NCBI RefSeq assembly: GCF_004101245.1 | Contig: NZ_SCIN01000002.1 | Coordinates: 186,001 to 250,000 of the forward strand | Direction: 5' to 3' | DNA: 64,000 bases | Origin: Sphingomonas sp. UV9 | Lineage (GTDB): Bacteria > Pseudomonadota > Alphaproteobacteria > Sphingomonadales > Sphingomonadaceae | Part shown: piece by piece, positions 1 to 8,720 of the stretch | How the letters are laid out: each line of letters begins with the position of its first letter | Position numbering within the stretch: position 1 is the first letter of the stretch | Position numbers and translations under genes: made by a program | Notes under the pieces: model-generated | Database searches by the model: none | The model's input: the letters and a program-made list of their open reading frames with translations, nothing else | What the model was told of the DNA's origin: nothing

Positions 1-2
1 CC

Positions 3-1985
3 TATGCGTGGCTGAAGGATCCGAACTATCCCGAGGTCGATGACGAAGACGTGCTGGCGTATCTCGCCGCCGAGAACGTCTATTTCGAAGAGCAGATGGC
101 GCCGCACACGCCGCTGGTCGACACGATCTACGAAGAGATGAAGGCGCGGATCAAGGAGGATGAGTCCTCGGTGCCGCAGAAGGATGGCGATTGGCTGTAC
201 TGGACCGCGTATGAGACCGGCGGGCAGTATAAGAAATGGTGGCGGAAACCTGTCGCGGGCGGTGACGACGAGTTGTTGCTCGACGAGCCGGCGCTGGCGG
301 AGGGGCATGAGTATTTCCGGCTCGGGGCGTTCTCGGTCAGCAATGACGGGCGCTATCTGGCCTATGCGATCGACGACAATGGCAGCGAGCGGTTCGAGGT
401 TCGGGTCAAGGATCTGGATACCGGCGAGCATCTGCCCGACGTGATCCCGGGAATGCTGAGCGAGATCGTCTGGACCGCGGACGATGCGGGGTTCCTCTAC
501 GGGCTGGCGAACGAGCAGTGGCGGACGGACAATGCGCGGTTCCACCGGTTGGGGACGCCGATTGCCGAGGACGTGGTGCTGTTCCACGAGGAGGACGAGG
601 GGTTTCGCGTCGGGGTCGGCGAGACGAGCTCGCGGAAATGGATCGTCATCGCGACGAGCGACCATGTGACGAGCGAACTGTACCTGCTGCCGGCGCATGA
701 GCCTCTGGCGGTGCCGATCCTCGTCTCGGCGCGGAAGGTCGGGCGCGAATATGATGTGGACGAGCATGACGGGACGCTGTTCATCCATACCAACGACGTC
801 GATCCGAACTTCCGGCTGTGCACCGCGCTGGTCGAGGAGCCCGATGCCTGGACCGAGGTGATCCCGGCGTCGCCGACGTTCTACATGACCGGGGTGGAGT
901 GTTATCAGGACTTCTTCGTGGTCGACGGGCGCGAGGACGGGCTCGATCAGATCGCGATCCACCGGTACGAAACGCCCACCGAGGGACGGCGGATCGAGTT
1001 TCCCGAGGCGAGCTATGTCGCGGGGCTGGGCGACAACCCTGAGTACGACATGACGGTGCTGCGGCTTGGGTATGAGTCGATGGTCACGCCGGGGACGGTG
1101 TACGACTATGACGTCGATACGGCTGAGCGGACGATGCTCAAGGTGCAGGAGATCCCGAGCGGCTACGACGCGGCGAAATACGCGACCGAGCGGCTGAAGA
1201 TCGTCGCGCGGGACGGGACCGAGATTCCGGTGTCGATCGTCTATCCCGCCGGGTTCGTGCGTGACGGGTCGGCACCTTTGTTCCTCTATGCCTATGGGGC
1301 TTATGGCTATGCGATCCCGCCGGGCTTCTCGACCGGGCGGATGAGTTTGCTCGATCGCGGGTTCGCCTATGCGATCGCGCATATTCGCGGCGGCGATGAT
1401 CTTGGCCAGCAATGGTACCTGGACGGGAAGCTGGAGAAGCGTGCGAACACGTTCAACGATTTCGTCGACGTGGCCAAGGCACTGGTCGATGCGCAGTGGA
1501 CGTCGGCGGGGAAGATCGCGATCGCTGGGCGGTCTGCGGGCGGCGAGCTGATGGGGGCGGTGATCAATTCCGATCCCGAGCTCTGGGGCGCTGTGATCGC
1601 CGACGTGCCGTTCGTCGACGTGCTCAACACGATGCTCGACGCGGAGCTTCCGCTGACGCCGGGCGAATGGCCCGAATGGGGCAATCCGATCGAGGACAAG
1701 GCGGCGTTCGACCTGATCCGGTCCTATTCGCCGTACGACAACGTAACCGCGCAGGCCTATCCGCCGATGTTCATCAGCGGCGGGCTGAACGATCCGCGCG
1801 TGACCTATTGGGAGCCCGCGAAATGGGCGGCCAAGCTGCGGCTGATGAAGACCGACGACAACGTCCTGCTGCTCAAGACCAACATGGGCGCGGGGCATGG
1901 CGGCAAGTCGGGGCGGTTCGAGTCGCTGCGGGAGGGCGCGGAAGAACACGCGTTCGTGCTGTGGCAGCTGGGCGTCGCGGGGTGA
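3..1985 (+). CDS. ptrB: Oligopeptidase B / prolyl oligopeptidase family (S9A), 5' truncated
   Basis: Serine peptidase that cleaves short peptides, usually after basic residues in the oligopeptidase B group. The reading frame is open to the left edge and the first visible residues (YAWLKDPNYPEVDDEDVLAY) match the conserved N-terminal part of the family, so the real start lies outside the window. About 660 residues are visible, near full length. The N-terminal beta-propeller is followed by the alpha/beta-hydrolase domain. The catalytic triad is readable: nucleophile in GRSAGGELMG near nt 1530, Asp in GGLNDPRVTYW near nt 1790, His in GAGHGGKSGR near nt 1895. No signal peptide can be judged. The stop overlaps the GTG of the next gene, so the two are probably co-transcribed. 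Confidence 0.9.
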   Translation, partial: YAWLKDPNYPEVDDEDVLAYLAAENVYFEEQMAPHTPLVDTIYEEMKARIKEDESSVPQKDGDWLYWTAYETGGQYKKWWRKPVAGGDDELLLDEPALAEGHEYFRLGAFSVSNDGRYLAYAIDDNGSERFEVRVKDLDTGEHLPDVIPGMLSEIVWTADDAGFLYGLANEQWRTDNARFHRLGTPIAEDVVLFHEEDEGFRVGVGETSSRKWIVIATSDHVTSELYLLPAHEPLAVPILVSARKVGREYDVDEHDGTLFIHTNDVDPNFRLCTALVEEPDAWTEVIPASPTFYMTGVECYQDFFVVDGREDGLDQIAIHRYETPTEGRRIEFPEASYVAGLGDNPEYDMTVLRLGYESMVTPGTVYDYDVDTAERTMLKVQEIPSGYDAAKYATERLKIVARDGTEIPVSIVYPAGFVRDGSAPLFLYAYGAYGYAIPPGFSTGRMSLLDRGFAYAIAHIRGGDDLGQQWYLDGKLEKRANTFNDFVDVAKALVDAQWTSAGKIAIAGRSAGGELMGAVINSDPELWGAVIADVPFVDVLNTMLDAELPLTPGEWPEWGNPIEDKAAFDLIRSYSPYDNVTAQAYPPMFISGGLNDPRVTYWEPAKWAAKLRLMKTDDNVLLLKTNMGAGHGGKSGRFESLREGAEEHAFVLWQLGVAG

Positions 1986-2374
1986 GCCGGTTCACGCTCT
2001 CGATCACCGCCGAGGACGCGGATATCGACGAGCTTGGGCATGTGAACAATGCGGTGTGGGTGCAGTGGATCCAGGCCATTGCCACCGCGCATTGGGAGGC
2101 CGTCGCGCCGCCTGCGCACAAGCTGGCCTATGTCTGGGTCGTGACGCGGCATGAGATCGACTATCGCGGGAGTGTCGTCGCGGGAGAGACAGTTGTTGGC
2201 GAAACCTGGGTCGAGGGCGCGCCGAAGGGGGCGCGGTTCGATCGGCATGTGCGGTTTGTCGGCGATGACGGGCGGGTGAAGCTGGAGGCGGTGACGACCT
2301 GGGCTTTGCTCGACCGCGGGACGGGGCGGCTGATGCGGGTGCGCGAGGATATCGCCGCGCCGTTTTACTCGTAA
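1982..2374 (+). CDS. Acyl-CoA thioesterase, hotdog fold (4HBT/YbgC-FadM type)
   Basis: Predicted to hydrolyse acyl-CoA thioesters in the cytoplasm; substrate unknown. The 130-residue product has the hotdog signature near its N-terminus (residues about 10-25, DADIDELGHVNNAVW), in which the Asp and the GHVNN segment are typical of the YbgC/FadM/4-hydroxybenzoyl-CoA thioesterase group. The length is normal. The GTG at 1982 is chosen because it overlaps the preceding TGA (GTGA) and directly precedes the conserved region; the open frame reaches further upstream only as a shadow of the peptidase gene. It is followed by a palindromic element that may terminate transcription. Confidence 0.82.
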   Translation: MSRFTLSITAEDADIDELGHVNNAVWVQWIQAIATAHWEAVAPPAHKLAYVWVVTRHEIDYRGSVVAGETVVGETWVEGAPKGARFDRHVRFVGDDGRVKLEAVTTWALLDRGTGRLMRVREDIAAPFYS

Positions 2375-2376
2375 AT

Positions 2377-2480
2377 CCCCTCCCGCTTGCGGGAGGGGTT
2401 AGGGGAGGGCGCGACGTACGTACTGGCGTCCGGTCGGTGGGGCACGCCCCTCCCCCGACCCCTCCCGCAGGCGGGAGGGG
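2377..2480. terminator. Paired palindromes between convergent genes (bidirectional terminator / dispersed repeat)
   Basis: Two near-identical 22-nt palindromes (CCCCTCCCGC-TT-GCGGGAGGGG at 2377-2398 and CCCCTCCCGC-AG-GCGGGAGGGG at 2459-2480) lie 60 bp apart in the gap between the convergent thioesterase and ppc genes. The flanking stretches are also complementary (GGTTAGGGGAGGG against CCCTCCCCCGACC). No T-run follows, so a terminator role is inferred from position. Similar pyrimidine-rich palindromes recur elsewhere in the window. Confidence 0.6.
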
Positions 2481-2487
2481 AGCAGCT

Positions 2488-5217
2488 TTAGCCGCTGTTT
2501 CTGAGCGCGGTGGCGATGGCGTTGATCGATAGGAGGATGCCTTCGCCGATGCGGGGGTCGTCCTCGCCGGCGCGGCGGCGTTTTATGAGTTCGATCTGGA
2601 GCAGGTTTAGCGGCTCGATATAGGGGAGGCGGAGGCGGATCGAGGCGTCCAGCGCGGGGTGCTTTTCTAGCAGGCGGGACTGACCGGTCACCGTGAGCAG
2701 GCCGTCGTGGGTCTGGTGCCAGCCGTCGCGGATCGTCGTGAAGATTTCGCGGAGTTTCTCGTCCTCGACGAGGCCGGCATAGCGTTCGGCGATGGCGATG
2801 TCGGATTTCGCCAGCACCATTTCGAGATTGGCGAGCGCGGAGGCGAAGAGCGGCCAGCCTTGCGCCATGTCCTTCAGCAGCGCCTTGTCCTCGAAATCGG
2901 CGATCGCGCGGCCGACCCCGTACCAGCCGGGGAGCATGACGCGCGCCTGCGCCCAGCTGAACACCCAGGGGATCGCGCGGAGGTCTTCGATCCGGTCGGA
3001 CTTGGTGCGGCTGGCGGGGCGGCTGCCGATCTTGAGCCCGGCGATCTCGGCGATCGGCGTCATCTGGCGGAAGAAGGTGCGGAAGCCTTCGGTGCCGTAG
3101 ACCAGGTCGCGGTAGCTGTGGAACGCAGCGTCGCTGAGTTTATCCATCGCCGCGGAGAAGCTGGCGTTGTCGGCGTTGGAGAGGCGTTCGGGTTCGAGGC
3201 TGGCGAGCAAGGTGGCGGACGCGATTGCCTCGAGATTGGTCATCGCGGCGTCGCGCGTGCCGTATTTTGCGGCGATGACCTCGCCCTGTTCGGTGATGCG
3301 GATGCGGCCCTGGACGGTGCCCGGTGGCTGCGCGCGGATCGCGCGGAACGCCGAGCCGCCACCGCGCCCGACTGCGCCGCCGCGGCCGTGGAACAGCTGC
3401 ATGCCGACGCCTGCCGCGGCGAAGACGGGTTTCAGCGCGGTCGAGGCCTTCGATAGCTGCCAAGTGGAGGTGAGGTAGCCGCCGTCCTTGTTGCTGTCGG
3501 AATAGCCGATCATTACTTCCTGGTGACCACGCGTCTTGGCGATCGTAGCGATCTCGGGGAGCGCGAACCAGGCGGTCATCACGCCGGGTGCGGCTTCGAG
3601 ATCGCCGATCGTCTCGAACAGCGGGACCGCCATGACCGCTGCGGTCGGGGTCTCGCCGGGGCGGTAGAGGCCGACTTCCTTGAGGAGCAGGTTCACTTCG
3701 AGGAGGTCGCTGACCGACTGCGCCATCGAGACGATGTAGTTGGCGATGCAGGCGGGGCCGTAGGCGGCATGCGCGTCGGCGGCGGCCTGTGCGATCGCGA
3801 GTTCGCTGGCGGTCTCGTCGGTATATTCGGTGAACCGCGAGGTCAGCGGGCGGGCGTTGGCGAGTTCGCGGCGGAGGAGCGCGACGCGCGCGTCTTCGTC
3901 GAGCGACAGGTAATCTTCCTCGACGCCCGCGACCTGGAGCAGTTCGGCGACGACGCGTTCGTGGACGGCGCTGTTCTGGCGGAGGTCCAAGGTGGCGAGG
4001 TGGAAGCCGAACGTCTCGACCGCGCGGATCAGCCGGCCGAGCGCGCCGCCGGTCTTCAGCGCGGTGCCGAGACCGTGCGCGAGCGTGACGAGATCGGCGC
4101 GGAAGTCGGTGGGGCTGGCATAGGGTTCGCCGGTGAGACGGCCGGGGCGCGGTGATGGCTTGCCGGTCAGCGCGTCGTGCGTCTTGGCAAGGCGCGCGTA
4201 GATGCCCGAGAGCGCGCGGCGATAGGGTTCGTCGGCGCGGCTGGCGGCATCGTCGCCGCTGGCGTCGGCGAGCGCCTGCACCGCTGCGTCCGCGGGCGCG
4301 TGTTCGGTCGAGATCGACAGTTCGGCACCAAGCGCGTGGACCGCCTCGCAATAATAGCCAAGGACGGCTTCGCTGGCCTTCGAGAGCGCCGTGCGGAGCG
4401 AGTCGGCGGTGACGTACGGGTTCCCGTCGCGGTCGCCGCCGATCCAGCTGCCGGGGCGCAGGAAGCTGGGCGTGCGTTCGCCGAGCGCGCGGTCCCAGCG
4501 CTGGTAGAGCGCGGGGAGCGCGGGGAGGAAGACGTCGCGCAGATAGCTGAGCGCGGTGTCGACCTCGTCGGTGACGTAGAGCCGGTCGCGGCGCAGGACG
4601 CGGGTCTGCCAGAGCAGCGCGATCTGGCGGAGGATCGCATCGTCGACGCTGTCGCCGTCGGGCGTGGTGTCGCGGCCGAGATCGCGGAGCGCCATCAGCT
4701 CGGCGATGCGGTTGCGGTGATCGATCATGCTCTTGCGGCGCACTTCGGTGGGGTGCGCGGTGAGGACGGGGGCGATCAGCGCCTTGTCGAGCAGCGCGCG
4801 GATCTGCGCGCGGTCGATGCCCTCTGATTCGAGCTGGGCGATCGCGGAGGCGAGGTCGGCGCCGTCCTCCGCGGCGATGCCCTGGCGATCCTCGGCGAGG
4901 TTGGCGAGCATCGAGAACAGCATGAAGCCGCGGACGAAATCGAGTGTCTCGTCGAGGCCGAGCTTTTCGAGGCCGAGATCGACTGCGCTGTGATCCGCAA
5001 CCCTGCCTTCGGAGACGTCGCGGTGGCGCTCGACCGAGGCCTTGCGGATCGTCTCTGTTGCCTCGAATAGCGCGTCGCCGCCATAAGCGCGGATGACGTC
5101 ACCCAGCAGTTTGCCGAGGAAACGGATGTCGGAATTGTTCGCGATCGCGGGAAGGCTTGCCATGATTCCCTGCTGCGCTGCGGCAGGGATCAGGTCAACC
5201 TCCGACGGTGGATTCAT
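2488..5217 (-). CDS. ppc: Phosphoenolpyruvate carboxylase
   Basis: Carboxylates phosphoenolpyruvate to oxaloacetate to refill the TCA cycle; cytoplasmic. At 909 residues it is full length for a bacterial PEPC. Visible motifs are the catalytic-His segment VLTAHPTEVRRKS (near residue 155), GSWIGGDRDGNP, the second signature IGYSDSNKDGGY (near residue 572), the glycine-rich loop FHGRGGAVGRGGG (near residue 610) and QPPGTVQGRIRITEQGEV. The C-terminus reads RNSG where many family members end in QNTG, a small departure at a conserved site. The ATG at 5217 fits the usual N-terminus. It faces the thioesterase gene. Confidence 0.96.
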   Translation of the reverse strand: MNPPSEVDLIPAAAQQGIMASLPAIANNSDIRFLGKLLGDVIRAYGGDALFEATETIRKASVERHRDVSEGRVADHSAVDLGLEKLGLDETLDFVRGFMLFSMLANLAEDRQGIAAEDGADLASAIAQLESEGIDRAQIRALLDKALIAPVLTAHPTEVRRKSMIDHRNRIAELMALRDLGRDTTPDGDSVDDAILRQIALLWQTRVLRRDRLYVTDEVDTALSYLRDVFLPALPALYQRWDRALGERTPSFLRPGSWIGGDRDGNPYVTADSLRTALSKASEAVLGYYCEAVHALGAELSISTEHAPADAAVQALADASGDDAASRADEPYRRALSGIYARLAKTHDALTGKPSPRPGRLTGEPYASPTDFRADLVTLAHGLGTALKTGGALGRLIRAVETFGFHLATLDLRQNSAVHERVVAELLQVAGVEEDYLSLDEDARVALLRRELANARPLTSRFTEYTDETASELAIAQAAADAHAAYGPACIANYIVSMAQSVSDLLEVNLLLKEVGLYRPGETPTAAVMAVPLFETIGDLEAAPGVMTAWFALPEIATIAKTRGHQEVMIGYSDSNKDGGYLTSTWQLSKASTALKPVFAAAGVGMQLFHGRGGAVGRGGGSAFRAIRAQPPGTVQGRIRITEQGEVIAAKYGTRDAAMTNLEAIASATLLASLEPERLSNADNASFSAAMDKLSDAAFHSYRDLVYGTEGFRTFFRQMTPIAEIAGLKIGSRPASRTKSDRIEDLRAIPWVFSWAQARVMLPGWYGVGRAIADFEDKALLKDMAQGWPLFASALANLEMVLAKSDIAIAERYAGLVEDEKLREIFTTIRDGWHQTHDGLLTVTGQSRLLEKHPALDASIRLRLPYIEPLNLLQIELIKRRRAGEDDPRIGEGILLSINAIATALRNSG

Positions 5218-5256
5218 CGCGCAAAACCGTCACTCAACGACAGATAGTTACGCCGA

Positions 5257-5631
5257 TCAGCGCTTGCGCGACTCCGCACGCTCTTCCGACGTGACCGTGC
5301 CGTCGTGGTTCAAGTCCATCCGGTCGAACCAGGCGAGCGTGCCTTCGCTCCACTCGATCGCGGTGATGACGCCGTCCTTGTTGCGGTCGAACGCCTTGAT
5401 GCGCGCGTTGGGGGCGGGCAGCTCTTCCTTCGTAATGCGGTCGTCGGCGTTGCGATCGAGCGTGCGGAAGCGGCGTTCCATGCTGGCGCCGAAATCGAGC
5501 CGCGACGTCACCGAGGGGGGCACGAAGCCGGACGCATTGGCATCGGCCTGCGCGCGCTGCGCGTCCTTGTCGCCGCATGCGGACACCAACATTCCCGTCG
5601 CGGCGAGGACCACCACCAGTTTCACGCGCAT
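5257..5631 (-). CDS. EF-hand domain lipoprotein
   Basis: Small predicted calcium-binding lipoprotein of 124 residues. It begins with a lipoprotein signal peptide (hydrophobic stretch, then lipobox LVSAC near residues 15-19), so it should be anchored in the cell envelope. Three EF-hand loops follow: DRNADDRITKEE, DRNKDGVITAIE and DLNHDGTVTSEE, with acidic residues at the coordinating positions, though the first loop is less canonical. A basic tail (ESRKR) ends it. It is on the same strand as the HNH gene upstream, 27 bp away, and may share its transcript. The calcium-sensing or buffering role is inferred from the loops only. Confidence 0.8.
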   Translation of the reverse strand: MRVKLVVVLAATGMLVSACGDKDAQRAQADANASGFVPPSVTSRLDFGASMERRFRTLDRNADDRITKEELPAPNARIKAFDRNKDGVITAIEWSEGTLAWFDRMDLNHDGTVTSEERAESRKR

Positions 5632-5658
5632 AAAATCTCCCGTCTTTTCGAGAAGCCG

Positions 5659-6225
5659 TCAGGCCTCGAGTTCGACGTCCCAATACAACCAGTCGTGCCA
5701 TGTGTCGTGCAGGTAGTTGGGCGGGAAACTGCGGCCGTGTTCCTGGAGATGCCAGTTGGTCGGGCGGATCGCCTCGATATGCAGCGGCATCGCTGCCTGT
5801 TTCGGCGTGCGGCCACCCTTTTTCAGGTTGCACGGCGAGCAGGCGGTGACGACGTTCTCCCACGTGGTACGACCGCCTTGCGCGCGGGGGACGACATGGT
5901 CGAAGGTGAGATCGCGCAGCTTGCCGCAATATTGGCAGGTGAACTTGTCGCGCAGGAACAGGTTGAAGCGGGTGAAGGCGGGAAATTGCGACGGTCGGAC
6001 GAACTGCTTGAGCGCGATCACCGAGGGCAGCTTCAGCGCGAAATTGGCGCTGCGCACTTCGCGTTCATAGGTGGCGACGATGTCGACGCGGTCGAGGAAC
6101 ACCGCCTTGACCGCGGTCTGCCACGGCCACACGCTGAGCGGATAGTAAGAAAGCGGCGTGTAATCGGCATTGAGCACAAGCGCCGGACAACCATCCGGAT
6201 GACGCATCAGATCGGGGTGAAACAC
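5659..6225 (-). CDS. HNH endonuclease family protein
   Basis: Predicted HNH nuclease of 188 residues. The C-terminal half carries the fold's hallmarks: a zinc knuckle CQYCG, the DHVVPRAQGG beta-strand/His segment, and NVVTACSPCNLKKGGRT with the second Cys pair and the central Asn. The N-terminal part (PALVLNADYTPLSYYPLS) is typical of a widespread chromosomal HNH family in alphaproteobacteria that is not linked to restriction systems. GTG at 6225 is preferred because GGGAGGAG lies just upstream; another GTG at 6237 is possible. DNA target and function are unknown. Confidence 0.82.
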   Translation of the reverse strand: MFHPDLMRHPDGCPALVLNADYTPLSYYPLSVWPWQTAVKAVFLDRVDIVATYEREVRSANFALKLPSVIALKQFVRPSQFPAFTRFNLFLRDKFTCQYCGKLRDLTFDHVVPRAQGGRTTWENVVTACSPCNLKKGGRTPKQAAMPLHIEAIRPTNWHLQEHGRSFPPNYLHDTWHDWLYWDVELEA

Positions 6226-6317
6226 GGCTCCTCCCACTCAGGCTTCGCAGAGCGCCCTATGGACGACAGCGATGACACCGGCATGACAGCACGGCGCGTA
6301 TCGTCAGGTCAAGCGCG

Positions 6318-7145
6318 GTGAGCGGCGAGACGGTCGTAACCCGGTTCGCGCCGAGCCCGACCGGGCGGCTGCATCTGGGGCATGCGGTGTCGGCGATCCG
6401 GTCGCATGATTTCGCGCGGGAGCGGGACGGGCGGTTCGTGCTGCGGATCGAGGATATCGACGGGACGCGCAGCCGGGTGGAGTTCGCCGACGGGATTCTC
6501 GAGGATCTGACGTGGCTCGGGCTGCGGTGGGACACGCTCGTGTTTCAGTCGGCGCGGCTCGCGACGTACGAGGCGGCGCTCGATCGGTTGAAGGCGCGCG
6601 GGCTGGTCTATCCGTGTTTCTGCACGCGGGCGGAGATCGCGGCGAGCGCGTCCGCTCCGCAGGGGGATGTCGGGCCGGCGTATCCGGGGACGTGTCGGGG
6701 GCTGTCGGCGGCGGAGATCGCGGCGCGGACGGGGGCGTGTTGCTGGCGGCTGGATATGGCGAAGGCTGTTGCGGAGACGGGTGCTTTGACGTGGCACGAT
6801 GCGACGGCGGGGGAGGTGGTCGCGGATCCGATGCCGCAGGGGGACGTGGTGCTGGCGCGCAAGGATGCGCCGGCGAGCTATCATCTTGCGGTGACGCTCG
6901 ACGATGCGGCGCAGAGGGTGACCGATGTGGTGCGCGGCGTGGATCTGTTCGCGGCGACGCATGTGCACCGGGTGTTGCAGGCTTTGCTGGAGTTGCCGGT
7001 GCCGGCGTATCATCATCATCCGCTGGTGGTGGATGCGGCGGGGCGGCGGCTGGCCAAGCGGGATGGGGCGCGGTCTTTGGCGGAGATGCGGGCGGCGGGG
7101 GAGGATGGGCTTGGGTTGGCGGCTCGGTTGCGGGCTGCGGGTTAG
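6318..7145 (+). CDS. gluQ: Glutamyl-Q tRNA(Asp) synthetase
   Basis: Class I aminoacyl-tRNA synthetase paralogue that attaches glutamate to queuosine in the anticodon loop of tRNA(Asp). The 275-residue length matches GluQ-RS, which lacks the anticodon-binding domain of GltX. Visible features: RFAPSPTGRLHLGHA (HIGH-type motif HLGH), the Glu-recognition segment LRIEDIDGTR, zinc-ligand Cys in FCTRAE and YPGTCRG, and a KMSKS-like loop RRLAKRDGA near residue 243. The start is GTG at 6318. It is transcribed away from the HNH gene, so the 92-bp gap probably holds both promoters. Confidence 0.92.
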   Translation: MSGETVVTRFAPSPTGRLHLGHAVSAIRSHDFARERDGRFVLRIEDIDGTRSRVEFADGILEDLTWLGLRWDTLVFQSARLATYEAALDRLKARGLVYPCFCTRAEIAASASAPQGDVGPAYPGTCRGLSAAEIAARTGACCWRLDMAKAVAETGALTWHDATAGEVVADPMPQGDVVLARKDAPASYHLAVTLDDAAQRVTDVVRGVDLFAATHVHRVLQALLELPVPAYHHHPLVVDAAGRRLAKRDGARSLAEMRAAGEDGLGLAARLRAAG

Positions 7146-7184
7146 GGTGGTGTCTGAAGCAACAGCTGCGGCCGCGCCCACTTC

Positions 7185-7314
7185 CACCACCCCGGCCTTC
7201 GCCGGGGTGGTGACCTGCCCTAGGTGGCGGCCTCTGTCGGGTGGCGTCGCGCCCGCTTCCTTGTTCTCCCGCGAAGGCGGGAGCCCAGACTGGGTCCCCG
7301 CCTTCGCGGGAGAA
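7185..7314. repeat. Two palindromic dispersed repeats downstream of gluQ
   Basis: A perfect 12-bp stem with CTTC loop (CACCACCCCGGC / GCCGGGGTGGTG, 7185-7212) is followed by a perfect 18-bp inverted repeat at 7264-7281 and 7297-7314, with a 15-bp spacer. The second element recurs almost unchanged at 15038-15088. They lie between the convergent genes gluQ and the DUF3147 gene. REP-like mobile repeats are the likeliest explanation; terminator activity is possible. Confidence 0.8.
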
Positions 7315-7350
7315 ACATGCTGGTTTTGCGGGCTTCCTGGTGCGCTCGTT

Positions 7351-7701
7351 CTAAAGCTCGATCCCTAACCTCGGCGCGGCCCAAGTCATCGCCGCATACA
7401 GCGCGATCGTCAGCGCGCAGCCTGCTACGAGCGCCAGCCAGAACGGCGCGCCGTGGCGGAGCATTGCGGGGATCAGCAGGAACATCGGCAGCGACGGCAG
7501 GACGTACCAGAAGGTCGCGCCGGCGTGCGCGGCCATCGTTCGCGGATCGGGTTTGTCGTGCCACAGCCAGATCATGCCGAGGACGGATACCAGCGGCAGC
7601 GATGCCACGAGCGCGCCGAAGCCCGGATAGCGCTTGGCCAATTCCGACGCGGCGGCGATCAGGATGCCGGAGATCAGGGCCTTGAGCGCTAAATAGAGCA
7701 T
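7351..7701 (-). CDS. DUF3147 family membrane protein
   Basis: Small inner-membrane protein of 116 residues with about four predicted membrane segments (near residues 5-18, 28-45, 62-82 and 88-106). The N-terminal LKALISGILIAAASELAKR and the LVASLPLVSVLGMIWLW segment are typical of DUF3147. The family has no established function. ATG at 7701 gives the usual N-terminus. The gene is divergent from the HIG1-type gene. Confidence 0.75.
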   Translation of the reverse strand: MLYLALKALISGILIAAASELAKRYPGFGALVASLPLVSVLGMIWLWHDKPDPRTMAAHAGATFWYVLPSLPMFLLIPAMLRHGAPFWLALVAGCALTIALYAAMTWAAPRLGIEL

Positions 7702-7817
7702 GCGCTATCTGTGCGCATCGCCGACCCTTTCGCAATATCGATACTTCGTAACATCGGTCATTCCGCAGCATCGGCTATGCCATTGCTACCCCGCCGTTGC
7801 ACGCTTACATTCGGGTA

Positions 7818-8048
7818 ATGAACACGTTTCTCGTCATCCTCCTGATCGCGGCGATGATCGCGACCCTCGTGGCTCTGGTGCGGGGCGTCGTGTCGTTCCT
7901 GCAGGAGGGAAGCGCACAGGTCCGCGACGGCAACGGCCCGAGCACGGCCTCGCTCAAATCGAATCGGATGATGCAGCAACGCATCTTCTTTCAAGCGATC
8001 GCGATCCTGATCGTCGTCGTCATCCTGTTCGCGGCAGGCCGGACCTAG
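7818..8048 (+). CDS. HIG1-domain / twin transmembrane protein
   Basis: A 76-residue protein with two membrane helices (about residues 2-22 and 56-73) joined by a polar loop containing the conserved SNRMMQQRIFFQAIAIL segment. This layout matches the hypoxia-induced (HIG1) family, members of which associate with respiratory supercomplexes in some alphaproteobacteria; that role is not shown here. The open frame extends to 7797, but ATG 7818 (MNTFLVILL) gives the family N-terminus. It ends 17 bp before the adenosyltransferase gene, which suggests one transcript. Confidence 0.72.
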   Translation: MNTFLVILLIAAMIATLVALVRGVVSFLQEGSAQVRDGNGPSTASLKSNRMMQQRIFFQAIAILIVVVILFAAGRT

Positions 8049-8065
8049 GTCGGGAGACTGGACCG

Positions 8066-8659
8066 ATGGTCAAGCTGAACAAGATTTACACGCGGACCGG
8101 TGACGACGGCACGACGGGGCTGGTAGACGGATCGCGCGTGTCCAAGTCGAGCGCGCTGATGCAGGCGATCGGCGATGTCGACGAGGCGAATTCGGCGATC
8201 GGCTTGGCGGTGATTGCGCTGGGCGATCACCCGATGGCGACGGCGCTGACCCGGATCCAGAATGACCTGTTCGATCTCGGCGCGGATCTGGCAACCCTGG
8301 CCGGCGCGGACGAAGCGGGAGCCGACGATTTCACGCCGTCGGAGATGGTGTTGCGAATCGTGCCCTCGCAGGTCGAGCGGCTGGAGCGCGAGATCGACGC
8401 GATGAACGTGCACCTCGCGCCGTTACGTAGCTTCATTCTGCCGGGTGGTTCGGCCGAAGCCGCCGCGTTGCATCTGGCGCGCGCGATCAGCCGGCGGGCG
8501 GAGCGGTCCGCGGTCGGTGCGAGCGAGACGCATCGGCTCAATCCGGCTGCATTAGCGTATGTTAACCGGCTTTCGGATTTTCTCTTCGTCGCATCGCGCG
8601 CCGTGAACCAAAACGGCGCCGGGGACGTTCTTTGGCGACCGGGGGCTACGCGCAACTAG
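8066..8659 (+). CDS. Cob(I)yrinic acid a,c-diamide / cob(I)alamin adenosyltransferase, PduO type
   Basis: Transfers the adenosyl group of ATP to cob(I)alamin, making or salvaging adenosylcobalamin in the cytoplasm. The 197-residue length matches PduO-type enzymes. Signatures: N-terminal nucleotide loop TRTGDDGTTGLVDG, IGDVDEANSAIG, FILPGGS, ARAISRRAER (the Arg-rich segment that contacts ATP) and NRLSDFLFVASR near the C-terminus. The start is ATG 8066, 17 bp after the HIG1-type gene. No other cobalamin gene is in the window, so salvage or assimilation is the safer guess. Confidence 0.9.
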   Translation: MVKLNKIYTRTGDDGTTGLVDGSRVSKSSALMQAIGDVDEANSAIGLAVIALGDHPMATALTRIQNDLFDLGADLATLAGADEAGADDFTPSEMVLRIVPSQVERLEREIDAMNVHLAPLRSFILPGGSAEAAALHLARAISRRAERSAVGASETHRLNPAALAYVNRLSDFLFVASRAVNQNGAGDVLWRPGATRN

Positions 8660-8720
8660 GCGCGTATCGTCGCTCGCGTTCCAACGTCGCATCGGTTGAC
8701 GTAGAACTGAGGAGAGATCG